In this document: in pieces, positions 25,869 through 39,475 of the stretch
Layout of the letters: each line of letters opens with the position of its first letter
Position numbering within the stretch: the first letter of the stretch is position 1
DNA from: Brevibacillus humidisoli
GTDB taxonomy: Bacteria; Bacillota; Bacilli; Brevibacillales; Brevibacillaceae
Assembly: GCF_020923435.1 (NCBI RefSeq)
Contig: NZ_CP087263.1
Location: forward strand, 3,677,970 to 3,741,969
DNA length: 64,000 nt
Reading direction: 5' to 3'
Notes under the pieces: generated by a model
Database searches by the model: none
What the model saw: the letters and a program-made list of their open reading frames with translations, nothing else
Told to the model about the DNA's origin: nothing
Program-made: the position numbers and the translations under genes

Positions 25869-25908
25869 AAAAACTGGACGGCAAGCTGTCAGGCCATCTG
25901 CCGTCCAG
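25869..25908 (-). terminator. Terminator after smpB
   Basis: CTGGACGGCA and TGCCGTCCAG form a 10-bp stem, followed on the minus strand by five T. It ends the rnr-smpB transcript upstream of ssrA. The 200 bp between it and smpB show no gene. Confidence 0.8.
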
Positions 25909-26106
25909 AGAAGCGTATCACTAAGGTATGAAAGGTTGTTGAAAAAAAGGTTGTTTAGAGATGGATGATACTTCCCTGTACCTACCTGAAGTCAGGCCAG
26001 CGTATAGCTCTGACGAGGTAGTACCTATAATATATCACATGCGTATATACGAAGCAATGTATGGTTGCCTCCATTATTGTCAGCATCCACCCAGATTGTG
26101 CAGATC

Positions 26107-26580
26107 CTACATCCTTTGCCGCTCGCGCAGGGCGCGTTCTACCTCACGCTGTGCGTCCCGCTTCTTGAGCGACTCCCGCTTGTCGTAGTTCTTCTTCCCT
26201 TTAGCCAGCGCCAGCTCCACTTTGGCCCAGCCGCCTTTCAGATAGACGCTCAGCGGGACCAGAGCGTAGCCTCTCTCCCGAGTCAATGCGTTCAGCTTGA
26301 GGATTTCGTTGCGATGGAGCAACAGCTTGCGCGTGCGCTCCGGTTCGTGATTAAAGCGGTTTCCCTGGTCGTAGGGACTGATATGCACATTGTGCAGCAG
26401 CACTTGCCCGTTTTCCACCCGGGCGAAGCTGTCTTTCAACTGTACCCGTCCGGCACGCACCGACTTGATCTCCGTCCCTGTCAGGGCAATGCCTGCTTCG
26501 TAGACATCTTCGATATGATAGTCGTGACGCGCCTTCCGGTTCTGCGCTACTGTCTTCGTGCCGGCTTTCCCATTGGACAT
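26107..26580 (-). CDS. smpB: SsrA-binding protein SmpB
   Basis: SmpB binds the tRNA-like part of tmRNA and delivers it to stalled ribosomes. The 157-residue protein has the family motifs [20 protein letters not shown] (residues 11-30), [10 protein letters not shown] and the basic C-terminal tail ([20 protein letters not shown]) that enters the mRNA channel. The ATG at 26580 with AGGTGA before it gives a typical N terminus; the GTG at 26589 would add three residues. It is next to ssrA and downstream of rnr, a common Bacilli arrangement. Confidence 0.96.
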   Translation of the reverse strand: MSNGKAGTKTVAQNRKARHDYHIEDVYEAGIALTGTEIKSVRAGRVQLKDSFARVENGQVLLHNVHISPYDQGNRFNHEPERTRKLLLHRNEILKLNALTRERGYALVPLSVYLKGGWAKVELALAKGKKNYDKRESLKKRDAQREVERALRERQRM

Positions 26581-26765
26581 CAAGCTCACCTCACTTGCTT
26601 GCCGGAATCGTATCAGTTAGTGTAGCAAAAAAAGCGGCTGCTCGCAAGGGGTGCGGCCCTCTCGGAGACATCGCAAATAGCAGCAGCGGGGAGCGCCCGT
26701 CTGAGCTATAGGCTGATGATGACGACCCCTCTGGCTTGATACTCTCCTGCTCGGCCAGCTTCACC

Positions 26766-29249
26766 CTATCTCCGCTTCCGCTTCGCAGCCTTAGCCACCC
26801 GCTTTTTCCGCTTCTTCTTGGACTCGACCAGGTCCTCCCAGAACGCTTTTTGACCAGCCGCACCTGTCGACTGCTCCTGCCCCAGGTAATCATCGCCAAA
26901 CTCCACAGCGACGCCCTCCAGCCGCTTGCGAGCCCGTTCTTTCAACCGCTTCCGCTTGGCTGCCGGCGTTTCAGCCGCTGTTTTGGCCGTCTTGGGCGCC
27001 TTGTCCGCTTTGCCCTTGCCGCGTGCCGCTTTCCCCCGCTTGCCGGCACGTTCTGCTTTTCCGCCGCGATCCACCTTACCCCCGGCAATCGCGCGCGGCA
27101 TGCGCTCGCCGCGCCGAGAGGCACTTTTTTTCATCCCGACGATCTCAAAATCGATCGTCCGCTCTTCGATATTCACATTGGCCACGCGCACCTGGACAAC
27201 ATCCCCGATGCGGAACTGCTTCCCGGTACGCTCACCTACGAGCGCATACGCCTTTTCGTGGAAGTGGTAGTAATCGTCGGTCAGGAAGCTGACGTGAACC
27301 AAGCCTTCGATCGTATTGGGCAGCTCGACGAAGATCCCAAATGAGGTGACGCTGGAGATGACACCTTCAAACTCCTCGCCGATATGTTCCGCCATGTACT
27401 CGGTTTTCTTCAGATCATCCGTTTCCCGCTCAGCATCGACGGCTACCCGCTCCCGCTGTGAGGTATGCTCGGCGATCAGCGGCAGTTTTTCCGCCCAGTA
27501 GGCTTCCCGCTGCTCGTTCATCACACCGCGTTCTACCCACTCTCGGATCAGCCGGTGTACGATCAGGTCTGGATAGCGGCGAATAGGGGATGTGAAGTGT
27601 GTGTAAAAATCTGTAGCCAAACCAAAGTGACCGAGGCTTTCCGCGTCGTATCGCGCCTGCTTCATCGAACGCAGCAGGACGGTACTGATGATCACTTCCT
27701 CCGGTGTATCCTTCGCTTCTTCCAACAGCTGCTGCAATGCGCGTGGATGGATGCTGTTCCCTTTTCCGCGCACCGCGTAGCCAAACGTGGTCACAAATTC
27801 GATAAAGGACTGTAATTTTTCCTGGTTGGGATCTTCGTGGACCCGGTAAATAAACGGCTTTTTCATCCAATGAAAGTGTTCGGCAACCGTCTCGTTGGCC
27901 GCCAGCATAAATTCCTCGATGATCTGTTCGGCAATTGAGCGAGTGCGAAATCCGATCTCGGTCGGTTCTCCCTGCTCATTGACGTAGATTTTTGCCTCAC
28001 GGAAATCAAAGTCAATCGCGCCGCGGCTCATCCGTTTCTGCCGCAGCTTGCGGCACAGTTCTTCCATCCGTTCAAACATCGGAACCAGATCGTGATATTT
28101 TTCGATCAGCGCTTCATCCCGGTCGACCAGAATACTGCGCACGTCGGCGTACGTCATGCGTTCGTTGGTGCGGATGACGCTGAGGTAGATATCGTGCTTT
28201 ACGACGTTGGCATTCTGGTCGAACTCCATGTCACAGGTGATGGTGAGGCGATCCACCTGCGGATTGAGGCTGCAGATCCCGTTGGACAGGCGGTGGGGCA
28301 GCATCGGGATGACCCGGTCGACCAGATAGACACTGGTGCCGCGCCGATACGCTTCCTGATCCAGGGCTGAGTTTTCCTTTACGTAGTAGCTGACATCCGC
28401 GATGTGGACACCGAGCAGATAGTTTCCATTTGGCAGCTGCTCCAGAGAGACGGCATCGTCCAAATCCTTGGCGTCGGCACCGTCGATGGTCACCATCATC
28501 CGGTCCCGCAGGTCGCGCCGTCCGCGGATTTCCTCTTCCGAGATCTCATCCGGTACGGCCTCTGCTTCCGCCAGCACCTCCTGGGGAAACGCTTCCGGCA
28601 GTCCGTACTTGCGGATGATGGACAATATGTCGACACCGGGATCATTTTTATGCCCCAGGATCTCCGTCACTTCCCCCTCTGGATTGGAACGTCCGTCCGG
28701 GTAACGGGTGATTTTGGCTACTACCTTGTGGCCGTCTACCGCTCCATTATACGCCCCTTTCGGGATAAACAGATCTTTCCCCAGCCTGCGGTCGTCCGGG
28801 ATGACAAAGCCATAATGAGCCTCATCCTGAAAGGTCCCGACTACTTCCGTGATCCCCCGCTCCACGACACGGATGATCCGTCCCTCTTTCCTGGCGCCAC
28901 CCGTCTGCTTTTCCACGCGGGCCAGCACGATGTCGCCATGCATCGCCCCGTTCATGTCGTTGGCGTGAATGTAGAGATCGCCTTCACCCGGTGTTTCGGG
29001 GATGACAAAGCCGAATCCCTTGGTGTGGCTCTGTAGTCTGCCCTTGAACAGATTCATCTTTTCCGGAACACCGTAGCGGTTGGTCCGTGTTCGCACGATC
29101 TCGCCCTGATCTTCCAGCTGGTTTAAGGTTTTTACCAATTCTTTGAAATCGTCTGCATTTGTGATTTGAAATGCTTCCTCTAACTCATCAATCGTCATCG
29201 GGTGATACGCCTGCTCCCGCATAAACGAAAGAATTTCTTGTTCGTTCAT
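26766..29249 (-). CDS. rnr: Ribonuclease R
   Basis: This 827-residue 3'-5' exoribonuclease degrades structured RNA and takes part in tmRNA quality control. The order is an N-terminal winged helix, two cold-shock domains (near residues 70-220), the RNB catalytic domain ([14 protein letters not shown] near 270, with the metal-binding aspartates), and an S1 domain ([20 protein letters not shown] near 630). The last 110 residues are an unusually long Lys/Arg/Ala-rich tail. I chose the third of three ATGs (29249), because AAAGGAG is best spaced for it. It lies between secG and smpB. Confidence 0.95.
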   Translation of the reverse strand: MNEQEILSFMREQAYHPMTIDELEEAFQITNADDFKELVKTLNQLEDQGEIVRTRTNRYGVPEKMNLFKGRLQSHTKGFGFVIPETPGEGDLYIHANDMNGAMHGDIVLARVEKQTGGARKEGRIIRVVERGITEVVGTFQDEAHYGFVIPDDRRLGKDLFIPKGAYNGAVDGHKVVAKITRYPDGRSNPEGEVTEILGHKNDPGVDILSIIRKYGLPEAFPQEVLAEAEAVPDEISEEEIRGRRDLRDRMMVTIDGADAKDLDDAVSLEQLPNGNYLLGVHIADVSYYVKENSALDQEAYRRGTSVYLVDRVIPMLPHRLSNGICSLNPQVDRLTITCDMEFDQNANVVKHDIYLSVIRTNERMTYADVRSILVDRDEALIEKYHDLVPMFERMEELCRKLRQKRMSRGAIDFDFREAKIYVNEQGEPTEIGFRTRSIAEQIIEEFMLAANETVAEHFHWMKKPFIYRVHEDPNQEKLQSFIEFVTTFGYAVRGKGNSIHPRALQQLLEEAKDTPEEVIISTVLLRSMKQARYDAESLGHFGLATDFYTHFTSPIRRYPDLIVHRLIREWVERGVMNEQREAYWAEKLPLIAEHTSQRERVAVDAERETDDLKKTEYMAEHIGEEFEGVISSVTSFGIFVELPNTIEGLVHVSFLTDDYYHFHEKAYALVGERTGKQFRIGDVVQVRVANVNIEERTIDFEIVGMKKSASRRGERMPRAIAGGKVDRGGKAERAGKRGKAARGKGKADKAPKTAKTAAETPAAKRKRLKERARKRLEGVAVEFGDDYLGQEQSTGAAGQKAFWEDLVESKKKRKKRVAKAAKRKRR

Positions 29250-29337
29250 CATCATAACTCCTTTGAACAATTCCGCGCTGTGCGCTGTCACTTCTCTATA
29301 GTATTTGCTACAACCCTGCGCGGCAAACCCGAAACAG

Positions 29338-29372
29338 GAAAAAGGGCAGCGTGGCGTTCAGCCTGCTGCCCT
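29338..29372 (-). terminator. Terminator between secG and rnr
   Basis: AGGGCAGC and GCTGCCCT form an 8-bp stem, followed on the minus strand by TTTTTCC. It would end or attenuate secG transcription before rnr. Confidence 0.75.
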
Positions 29373-29386
29373 CTGTCATACCAATA

Positions 29387-29626
29387 TCAAGCGGTTTTCA
29401 GAAAATAGCCCAGCAAGATGGTCAATACCATAAACGCCACCGCAAATGCGATGGTTAACTTGCTCAATACGGCATCGATTCCTCTAGCTTTTTGCTTGCC
29501 CAGCAACTGTTCCGCGCCACCGCCGATCGAACCGGCCAGCCCGGCGCTTTTACCCGATTGAAGTAAGACAACGGCAATCAAGCCGATAGATACGATTACC
29601 AACAAAATCTTGACCGTCAACACCAT
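29387..29626 (-). CDS. secG: Preprotein translocase subunit SecG
   Basis: SecG is the small third subunit of the SecYEG channel and aids protein export. The 79-residue protein has two membrane segments (VKILLVIVSIGLIAVVLLQ and LTIAFAVAFMVLTILLGYF) joined by the conserved QSGKSAGLAGSIGGGAEQ loop. The start at 29626 follows GGGGTGA; the open frame further upstream is not coding. It lies upstream of rnr, as in other Bacilli. Confidence 0.95.
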   Translation of the reverse strand: MVLTVKILLVIVSIGLIAVVLLQSGKSAGLAGSIGGGAEQLLGKQKARGIDAVLSKLTIAFAVAFMVLTILLGYFLKTA

Positions 29627-29906
29627 CTTAACGTCACCCCAAAGCACTGATTTCCTTTTACGCTTCGCTGTACTGTGATCAAAATCATGACGCGACACAT
29701 AAAAAACATTATTTTTACTGTATCATAGATATATCGCGACAGCAACCCTTGTCTGCGTGCAAAGGGGATTGTGCGAGGTGTCGCCGTCACGGTTTTGACA
29801 AAATGTGTACTTTCTTTGTCTGTTTCGGGCTTGCCTTGCATGTGCCGCGATTTTACCGTAAAATTGCACTGTAGTGGTTTACATTCTTCTAGGAGGTCTT
29901 TATCTG

Positions 29907-30311
29907 ATGGCTGGTTCTAAAAAAGATAAGCAACAAAACAATAGGCCACAAAACGACGTCATCGATTCCGCGAAGGCGTTTTTCACTTCCTTCGGTGTTT
30001 TATTTCTCGTGTTTCTGATCGCGCTCGTTGCCTCACTGGTCATCCCGAAGGAACAGGAAATGGCAGAAGATACACCTGCTGCCGAGATCAACGCAGAAAC
30101 CGTCTACCAGGAAGCGGGCTGTATGGGCTGTCACGGCCAAAACCTGGAAGGGACTAGCGCTCCTCCGCTGACCGCAGTTGGCAGCAAATACGACGAACAG
30201 CAGATTGCCGAGATTATCAAAAACGGGAAGCCACCGGCAATGCCAGGCGGACTGGTTAGCAAACCGGCCGAGGTGGAAGCACTGGCCAAGTGGCTCGCTG
30301 AAAAGAAATAA
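29907..30311 (+). CDS. Membrane-anchored c-type cytochrome
   Basis: This 134-residue protein has one N-terminal membrane anchor (residues 24-48) and an external c-type heme domain with CMGCH at residues 81-85. A distal methionine ligand is likely in PPAMPGGLV. It resembles small cytochromes c-550/c-551 of Bacilli, which pass electrons to terminal oxidases. AGGAGG lies before the ATG at 29907. It is transcribed alone and converges on eno, with a terminator right after it. Confidence 0.88.
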   Translation: MAGSKKDKQQNNRPQNDVIDSAKAFFTSFGVLFLVFLIALVASLVIPKEQEMAEDTPAAEINAETVYQEAGCMGCHGQNLEGTSAPPLTAVGSKYDEQQIAEIIKNGKPPAMPGGLVSKPAEVEALAKWLAEKK

Positions 30312-30323
30312 ACCGTTCTACAT

Positions 30324-30347
30324 AAAGGCCTTGTGAAAAGGCCTTTT
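30324..30347 (+). terminator. Terminator of the cytochrome gene
   Basis: AAAGGCC and GGCCTTTTT form a compact hairpin ending in T residues, 12 bp after the stop codon. Confidence 0.8.
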
Positions 30348-30367
30348 TACATACGCGGAGATGCAGA

Positions 30368-30402
30368 AGAGGTACTTCCAGTTGCCGGAGGTACCTCTTT
30401 TG
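30368..30402. terminator. Inverted repeat between convergent cytochrome and eno
   Basis: AGAGGTACTTCC and GGAGGTACCTCT form a near-perfect stem. The plus strand has four T after it and the minus strand a shorter TT-C-T tail. It probably ends the glycolytic operon, and may act in both directions. Confidence 0.6.
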
Positions 30403-33297
<2,895 letters not shown>

Positions 33298-33302
33298 AGT
33301 TG

Positions 33303-34067
33303 TCACCTCCGCGCATCCTGTACACCCTGCACCAACTGCAGGTAGCTGTCCGCCTTCAGACTGGCACCGCCGACGAGCGCACCGTCAATATCCGGGTAGC
33401 GCATGAAGCTGTCGATGTTGTCCGGCTTGACACTGCCGCCGTACTGGATGCGGATCGCCTGCGCCGCTTCTTCGCCCACTTTTGCCGCCATCACACCGCG
33501 AATCTGGCTGATCGTCTCGTTAGCCTCTTCCGCTGTGGAAGACTTGCCGGTACCGATCGCCCATACTGGTTCGTAGGCAACGACGATCTGCTTGGCCTGT
33601 TCCGGTGAGATTCCCGCCAGCGCTGCTTCCGTCTGCCTGCGAACCACCTCTCCTGTCCGGCCTGCTTCCCGCTCTTCCAGCGACTCACCGACGCAGACGA
33701 TTGGTTTTAATCCGTGCTGCAGCGCAGCTTTGGTCTTTTGATTGACCGACTCGTCCGTCTCATTAAAATACTGACGACGTTCCGAGTGACCGATAATCAC
33801 GTAGTGGACCCCCAGCTCTTTGAGCATCAGCGGACTGATCTCTCCGGTAAAGGCTCCTTCTTCTGCAAAGTGCATGTTTTGTGCACCGAGCAGATAGGAC
33901 GTACCACGCAGCTGTTCCGATAGAGCAGGGAGAGCTGTATAGGGAGCACAGATTACCTTTTCCACTCCTGTAGCCGGATCATCTGCCGGCAGTTGCTTGA
34001 CAAAATCGACAGCTTCTCGCACCGTCTTGAACATCTTCCAGTTCCCAGCCAGTATGGGTGTTCTCAT
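33303..34067 (-). CDS. tpiA: Triosephosphate isomerase
   Basis: This 254-residue TIM barrel interconverts dihydroxyacetone phosphate and glyceraldehyde 3-phosphate. It has AGNWKMFKT at residues 7-15 (catalytic Lys), GHSERRQ near 94 (catalytic His) and the signature [12 protein letters not shown] near 165 (catalytic Glu, then the flexible loop). GGVKPDN-like [10 protein letters not shown] closes the phosphate site. It sits in the glycolytic operon between pgk and gpmI, five bases before the latter. Confidence 0.97.
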   Translation of the reverse strand: MRTPILAGNWKMFKTVREAVDFVKQLPADDPATGVEKVICAPYTALPALSEQLRGTSYLLGAQNMHFAEEGAFTGEISPLMLKELGVHYVIIGHSERRQYFNETDESVNQKTKAALQHGLKPIVCVGESLEEREAGRTGEVVRRQTEAALAGISPEQAKQIVVAYEPVWAIGTGKSSTAEEANETISQIRGVMAAKVGEEAAQAIRIQYGGSVKPDNIDSFMRYPDIDGALVGGASLKADSYLQLVQGVQDARR

Positions 34068-34117
34068 CGTATCCTACCTCCTGCACCTGTCCTTCTCCTC
34101 CCACGATGCGGGCCGCC

Positions 34118-34160
34118 GTGAGACGGTCAGGGCCGCTTTCGATCGCCCTTTCCGTCTCAC
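34118..34160 (-). other. Intercistronic hairpin between pgk and tpiA
   Basis: GTGAGACGG pairs with CCGTCTCAC and AGGGC with GCCCT inside it, giving a 14-bp interrupted stem in the pgk-tpiA gap. There is no T run, so it is more likely an mRNA stability or processing structure than a terminator. Confidence 0.55.
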
Positions 34161-34190
34161 GACTCCAACCCAAATAGCTAGAGGTCTTGT

Positions 34191-35372
34191 TTACTTCTCC
34201 TGCAAGGCGGTAATGCCAGGCAGTTCTTTTCCTTCCATGAACTCCAACGATGCCCCGCCGCCTGTTGAGATGTGGCTCATCTGCTCGGCCACATCGGCCT
34301 TCTCAACCGCTGCGACCGAGTCTCCGCCGCCGATAATCGTCGTGCCGGGACAATCAGCCATCGCTCGGGCCACACCAACGGTTCCCTCCGCAAAGGGCTC
34401 TAGTTCAAACACGCCCATCGGGCCATTCCAGACCACGGTGCGAGAAGCAGTGATCGCTTCGCGAAAGGCTGTGACAGTCTGCGGTCCGATATCTAAGGCC
34501 ATCCAGCCGTCCGGGATCTGATCCACCGGTACCGTCTGCTTCTCAGCATCTGCCGCAAAACGGTCAGCTACCACCACATCTGTCGGCATCAGCAGGCGTA
34601 CGTTGCGCTGCCGGGCCTGCTCCATCAGCGAACGGGCCAGATCCAGTTTATCCTCTTCATGCAGCGAAGAACCTACGGAATGGCCCTGTGCCTTGAGAAA
34701 GGTATTAGCCATGCCGCCGCCAATCAACAGCGTGTCCACCTTGTTGAGCAGATTTTCAATCACTGCAATCTTGTCCTTCACTTTGGCCCCGCCAATGATC
34801 GCCGTAAACGGCCGGTCCGGGTTGGAAAGCGCGCCGCCGAGAAACTGAAGCTCTTTTTCCATCAGAAATCCGGCGACGGCAGGTATGTAGTCGGCTATGC
34901 CGGCTGTAGAAGCATGCGCACGGTGGGCGGTGCCAAATGCATCGTTGACAAACAGATCAGCCAGCTTGGCAAACGCCTGTGCCAGTTCAGGATCGTTCTT
35001 TTCCTCCCCTGGATGAAAGCGTACGTTCTCCAGCAGGATCACATCTCCCGGCTGCATCGCTGATACGGCCGCTTCCACCTCTGATCCGATGCAGTCATCC
35101 AGTTTTTTCACCGGAGCATTTAGCAACTGCGCCAGATGTTCGCCAACGGGGGTGAGACGCAGTTCCTCCACCACACTCCCCTTGGGGCGGCCGAAGTGAC
35201 TGGCCAGAATCACCTTTGCGCCCTGCTCCCGCATGTAGCGGATGGTCGGGAGGGCGGCGCGAATCCGGGTATCATCGGTAATCCGCCCTTCCTGCATCGG
35301 CACGTTGAAATCGACCCGGCAAAATACGGTCCGGGAAGCGAGCTCTACATCACGAATCGACTTTTTGTTCAC
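34191..35372 (-). CDS. pgk: Phosphoglycerate kinase
   Basis: The enzyme makes ATP from 1,3-bisphosphoglycerate. The 393-residue length is normal. [19 protein letters not shown] is near residue 18, HFGRPKG near 60, and the nucleotide site has GGAKVKDKI near 205 and [12 protein letters not shown] near 368. The start is a GTG at 35372 with GAGGAGG nine nt upstream; the frame continues upstream to 35468 but without homology. It lies 127 bp after gapA, with a hairpin in the gap. Confidence 0.96.
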   Translation of the reverse strand: MNKKSIRDVELASRTVFCRVDFNVPMQEGRITDDTRIRAALPTIRYMREQGAKVILASHFGRPKGSVVEELRLTPVGEHLAQLLNAPVKKLDDCIGSEVEAAVSAMQPGDVILLENVRFHPGEEKNDPELAQAFAKLADLFVNDAFGTAHRAHASTAGIADYIPAVAGFLMEKELQFLGGALSNPDRPFTAIIGGAKVKDKIAVIENLLNKVDTLLIGGGMANTFLKAQGHSVGSSLHEEDKLDLARSLMEQARQRNVRLLMPTDVVVADRFAADAEKQTVPVDQIPDGWMALDIGPQTVTAFREAITASRTVVWNGPMGVFELEPFAEGTVGVARAMADCPGTTIIGGGDSVAAVEKADVAEQMSHISTGGGASLEFMEGKELPGITALQEK

Positions 35373-35439
35373 AAAACACGACCTCCTCGTACACGAGTCG
35401 TCCGCACGTCGGACGATCAACCTGTCACCCCTAAGGGAA

Positions 35440-35461
35440 AAGGGAGAGGCGGCTCTCCCTT
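35440..35461 (-). other. Hairpin between gapA and pgk
   Basis: AAGGGAGAG and CTCTCCCTT form a perfect 9-bp stem with a four-base loop, followed on the minus strand by TTCCC. It may protect the gapA message or partly terminate, so that gapA is expressed more than the distal genes. Confidence 0.55.
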
Positions 35462-35499
35462 CAAACAATCAACTGCATGCAACGCTTTTATTGTACGGT

Positions 35500-36540
<1,041 letters not shown>

Positions 36541-36580
36541 TCAAGAAAGCGGAAACTGACCTTTTGCTAACTATCCTTGA

Positions 36581-37948
36581 TCACAGAGCCTGCTCTGTCC
36601 GCTTCGCCCACTCTGAGGCCGACTGCCGTCTATGGAACCAGGAAAACAAAATGGTCACGATGGGCAGCAGCAGCGGGAACCAGAGATATGGCAGCGCCTC
36701 CAGTGTGGTAACGCCAATCGCCAAACTGGTCACCATCGCCAGGCCATTCCAGGGAACCAAAACCGGCATGACCAGGGTTGCATCCAACATCGTCCGACCC
36801 AGCAGTTGGCTGCCGTCTGGAAGGCGCATAAAGCGGGAACGAAGCGTCGCCCCGAGGACGAGAATGGGGATCGTCTGATTGCAGCTGATCGCGATCGCAA
36901 ACAGCGACAAGGCTACGCACTTTGCTACCAGAACACCTGCATTGTTCACACTGCCCACAAACCGTTCCAGGATTGGTTCGAGCAGGTTCGCTGAGTATAG
37001 TATTCCGTTCATAAACCCGGCTAAACTGATCAGCAGCAAAACATGGAGTATATCCAGCAGTCCGCCGCCGTGGAGAAGCGCGTCCAGTATCGTTCCTGAG
37101 CGAAGGTCGTAGCCGAACAGCAGGTTCTCCAGAAAAGAGTGCCAATCAGGCGACTGCGTCACCATGTATAAGAGAAAACTGGCAGCCAAGCCACAGCAGA
37201 GGGCGGGAATCGCCTTGACCCGGAAGGCAAACGAGCCTAACAGGATGATCAAAGGCAGCAACTGTACCCAGGAAATCGGAACATGCTGCTGCAGCAACTG
37301 CTGATACCCGGCAATCGTCTCGCTTGCGGATGCAGCCTCTCGCCCCAGATCGGCCACCAGGAACATCAGGGCAGTGATGCCAACGGCACATACGCCGGTA
37401 ATCTGCCAGAAACGCCCGCGTGCCTCATCCTCCTGTACGGTACTGAGTACGAGCAGGCGGCTGGAAGAGACCGGTGAAAAACGCTCGCCTACCATCGCTC
37501 CGGATATCAATGCTCCTGCCGCCAATCCGCTTGGTATGCCACTGGCATGGGCGATCCCGATCAGCGAGAGACCTACCGTGCTGAGCGTCCCTACGGAAGA
37601 ACCCAGCAGATAGGATACCGCAGCCGTCAGCCCAAAGCTGATGGTCAGCAGAAACTGTACGTGAACGAGCGATAAGCCGTAGGAGATCATCGCCGGGATG
37701 GTTCCCGCCATCATCAACAGCGGGATTAATAGGCCGACTAAAAACAAGATGATCAAGACCGGCTTCGTCTGCTTCAGACCTGCCCAGCCATACTGCCACT
37801 GTTGGCGGTAAGAGCAGCCGAGCCGCTTTACCGTGAGCAGCGTAACCAGCAGAGCTGTTGCGAGCGCCAGCGAGAGCGGCAGGCCCCCTATCAGACAGGC
37901 GGCGATACTGCCGATCAGTGTCAGTACGGGCAGATTGGCTAGGAACAT
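36581..37948 (-). CDS. NhaC-family Na+/H+ antiporter
   Basis: This 455-residue membrane protein has about 11-12 hydrophobic segments. NhaC-family patterns are SYLLGSSVGTLSTVGLSLIG near 115, GALISGAMVGERFSPVSS near 148, and a late ISCNQTIPILVLGA near 365. It probably expels Na+ or exchanges another small ion for protons. The start lies 22 bp after the cggR stop and the gene ends 76 bp before gapA, so it sits inside the cggR-gapA transcription unit. There is no close ribosome site, with GAGAGGGG about 16 nt upstream. This location is unusual and could tie its expression to glycolytic flux. Confidence 0.85.
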   Translation of the reverse strand: MFLANLPVLTLIGSIAACLIGGLPLSLALATALLVTLLTVKRLGCSYRQQWQYGWAGLKQTKPVLIILFLVGLLIPLLMMAGTIPAMISYGLSLVHVQFLLTISFGLTAAVSYLLGSSVGTLSTVGLSLIGIAHASGIPSGLAAGALISGAMVGERFSPVSSSRLLVLSTVQEDEARGRFWQITGVCAVGITALMFLVADLGREAASASETIAGYQQLLQQHVPISWVQLLPLIILLGSFAFRVKAIPALCCGLAASFLLYMVTQSPDWHSFLENLLFGYDLRSGTILDALLHGGGLLDILHVLLLISLAGFMNGILYSANLLEPILERFVGSVNNAGVLVAKCVALSLFAIAISCNQTIPILVLGATLRSRFMRLPDGSQLLGRTMLDATLVMPVLVPWNGLAMVTSLAIGVTTLEALPYLWFPLLLPIVTILFSWFHRRQSASEWAKRTEQAL

Positions 37949-37970
37949 GACGCTGGCATCACTTCCCCTC

Positions 37971-38999
37971 TCATGCCAGTTCCCCGGACAGCAAGGCGTG
38001 TGCCGCCCCCTCGTCCGTAATCAGTGTGTTATCGGAGATTTGTTTGCTGAACGAGAGAATCGCTTTCGCTTTGCTGTGTCCGCCGGCAATCGAGAGGACG
38101 ACCTCTGCCTGCTTGACGTCGTCAAGCTGCAAACCAATGGAAGGAATGCGATGCACAATGCGGCCGGACTCGTCAAAGTAGTAACCGAAGGCTTCTGAAA
38201 CCGCTCCTGCCTGAGCCAGATCGGCCAGTTCCTCCTCCGTGTACTTGCGCCGTCTGGCCATCGTCAGGGCATCACCGATCCCGTGGATGACGATTCTCGC
38301 AGATCGCAGCGAGTGAAGGACATCGGCAATCTGCGGGTCGCTCATCAGCGATTGATAGGCATCCGGACTGAGCCTGTCTGGTGCATGCAGCAGCCGATAC
38401 TGTCCACCGGATTTCATCGCCATCGCAGAAGCCAACGTGTTGGCCTGCAGCTCCACCTTTTCTCCCAGACCGCCGCGCGCGGGAATGAATTGGACGGCCC
38501 GAAACGAAGTAGCGGGAGACAAATGCTCCGCAACACTGGCAATCGTAGAACCGCCGGTAACGGCAATCACGTCTCCTTCGCGGACCTGCTGTTTTAACAG
38601 GCGCGCCCCCACTCGTCCCAGCTCGCGTTTCACCCATTCCGAGCTGTCGGCATCTCCTTGCACCACAATCACCTCGCGTACCCCGAGGCGATGCTTCAGC
38701 TTTTGCGCCAGTTCGTTCAATCCAAACAACTCATCAACCATCGGCTCCAGCTGCTCCAACACACGCAGTCCATCGTCCGTACAGCTCATCCCGACCGGCG
38801 AGACGACAACCAAACCCGACTCTTTCAAGAGATCCACTTCTGCACGCAAGATGCGCTCCGTGGTCATCATCGCCTGCGCCAATGCCCGTCGTCCGATCGG
38901 CTGCAGATGGTAGATCGACTGCAGCAGCGCATATCTTTTTCTCATCACATGTACCAGGTCGGGAAGTAGTTTTTGCTGTACTTCAATCAACCTGCGCAT
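37971..38999 (-). CDS. cggR: Central glycolytic genes regulator CggR
   Basis: This 342-residue SorC/DeoR-type repressor senses fructose 1,6-bisphosphate. It has an N-terminal winged helix (residues 20-70, RRALAQAMMTTERILRAEV), and a sugar-phosphate-binding domain beginning near 105 with VTGGSTIASVAEHL near 150. AAGGAGG lies six nt before the ATG. A canonical CggR operator sits 28 bp upstream, so the gene represses itself and the whole cggR-nhaC-gapA-pgk-tpiA-gpmI-eno unit when glycolytic flux is low. Confidence 0.94.
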   Translation of the reverse strand: MRRLIEVQQKLLPDLVHVMRKRYALLQSIYHLQPIGRRALAQAMMTTERILRAEVDLLKESGLVVVSPVGMSCTDDGLRVLEQLEPMVDELFGLNELAQKLKHRLGVREVIVVQGDADSSEWVKRELGRVGARLLKQQVREGDVIAVTGGSTIASVAEHLSPATSFRAVQFIPARGGLGEKVELQANTLASAMAMKSGGQYRLLHAPDRLSPDAYQSLMSDPQIADVLHSLRSARIVIHGIGDALTMARRRKYTEEELADLAQAGAVSEAFGYYFDESGRIVHRIPSIGLQLDDVKQAEVVLSIAGGHSKAKAILSFSKQISDNTLITDEGAAHALLSGELA

Positions 39000-39026
39000 A
39001 CCACTCCTCCTTTACCAAAGGAGTAT

Positions 39027-39064
39027 GGACATTTTTTGTCCCGCATATGCATTTTTTGTCCCGC
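39027..39064 (-). promoter_or_regulatory. CggR operator
   Basis: On the minus strand two direct copies of GCGGGACAAAAAATG stand 20 bp apart and end in TGTCC, matching the CggR operator known from B. subtilis gapA. It lies between the likely promoter and the cggR start codon, as expected for a roadblock repressor. Confidence 0.9.
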
Positions 39065-39098
39065 TAGCGGCAAAAAAATGTAATTCCTTTCTTAGCTT

Positions 39099-39127
39099 AC
39101 TGTAACACAATGGCAGCAAGCAGGCAA
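39099..39127 (-). promoter_or_regulatory. Likely promoter of the cggR-gapA operon
   Basis: Minus-strand TTGCCT (39122-39127) and TACAGT (39099-39104) are 17 bp apart, and the CggR operator lies just downstream. The hexamers are only moderate matches. The -35 overlaps a long hairpin. Confidence 0.5.
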
Positions 39128-39161
39128 TAGGCTGCCCATCAATGACGGGACAGCCTATTGC
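39124..39161 (-). terminator. Hairpin ending the atuA operon
   Basis: GCAATAGGCTG and CAGCCTATTGC form a perfect 11-bp stem three bases after the last gene of the CitMHS/AtuA operon. No T run follows, so termination strength is uncertain. Confidence 0.55.
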
Positions 39162-39163
39162 GA

Positions 39164-39475
39164 TTATGCTTCGATTTCCATTTCCAACAAGGCATAGCTC
39201 AGGCTTTTTCCATGTGTATCGAGAGCGAGCGAAGTGGTGACCCCGCCCAGCAGCGCTTCCCGGCAGACGAACTGCAGTCCGGCAATATTGGGAAGCTCAT
39301 AGCGGATCACATCCCCTTGTACAATCCCCTGCAGATGATGCTTTACTTTCTCTGCCGTCACATGTTCACAGAGCAGCGTATAGTCCCGCTCATCGTATGG
39401 AAAAAGCGACAAGATAAGCGTATCCCCTTTATCTCCTGCCCGGCAGTGGGCCAACTGGTACAGCTTTTTCTTCAT
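39164..39475 (-). CDS. AtuA-related small protein (C-terminal AtuA domain type)
   Basis: This 103-residue protein starts KKLYQLAHCRAGDKGDTLIL, the pattern of the small domain that is either fused to or encoded beside DUF1446/AtuA proteins. Its start overlaps the stop of the larger AtuA-like gene by four bases (ATGA), so the two products are probably made together and form one complex. The family is linked to CoA-type catabolism of acyclic terpenoids and other carboxylates in other bacteria. The exact reaction here is unknown. Confidence 0.8.
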   Translation of the reverse strand: MKKKLYQLAHCRAGDKGDTLILSLFPYDERDYTLLCEHVTAEKVKHHLQGIVQGDVIRYELPNIAGLQFVCREALLGGVTTSLALDTHGKSLSYALLEMEIEA

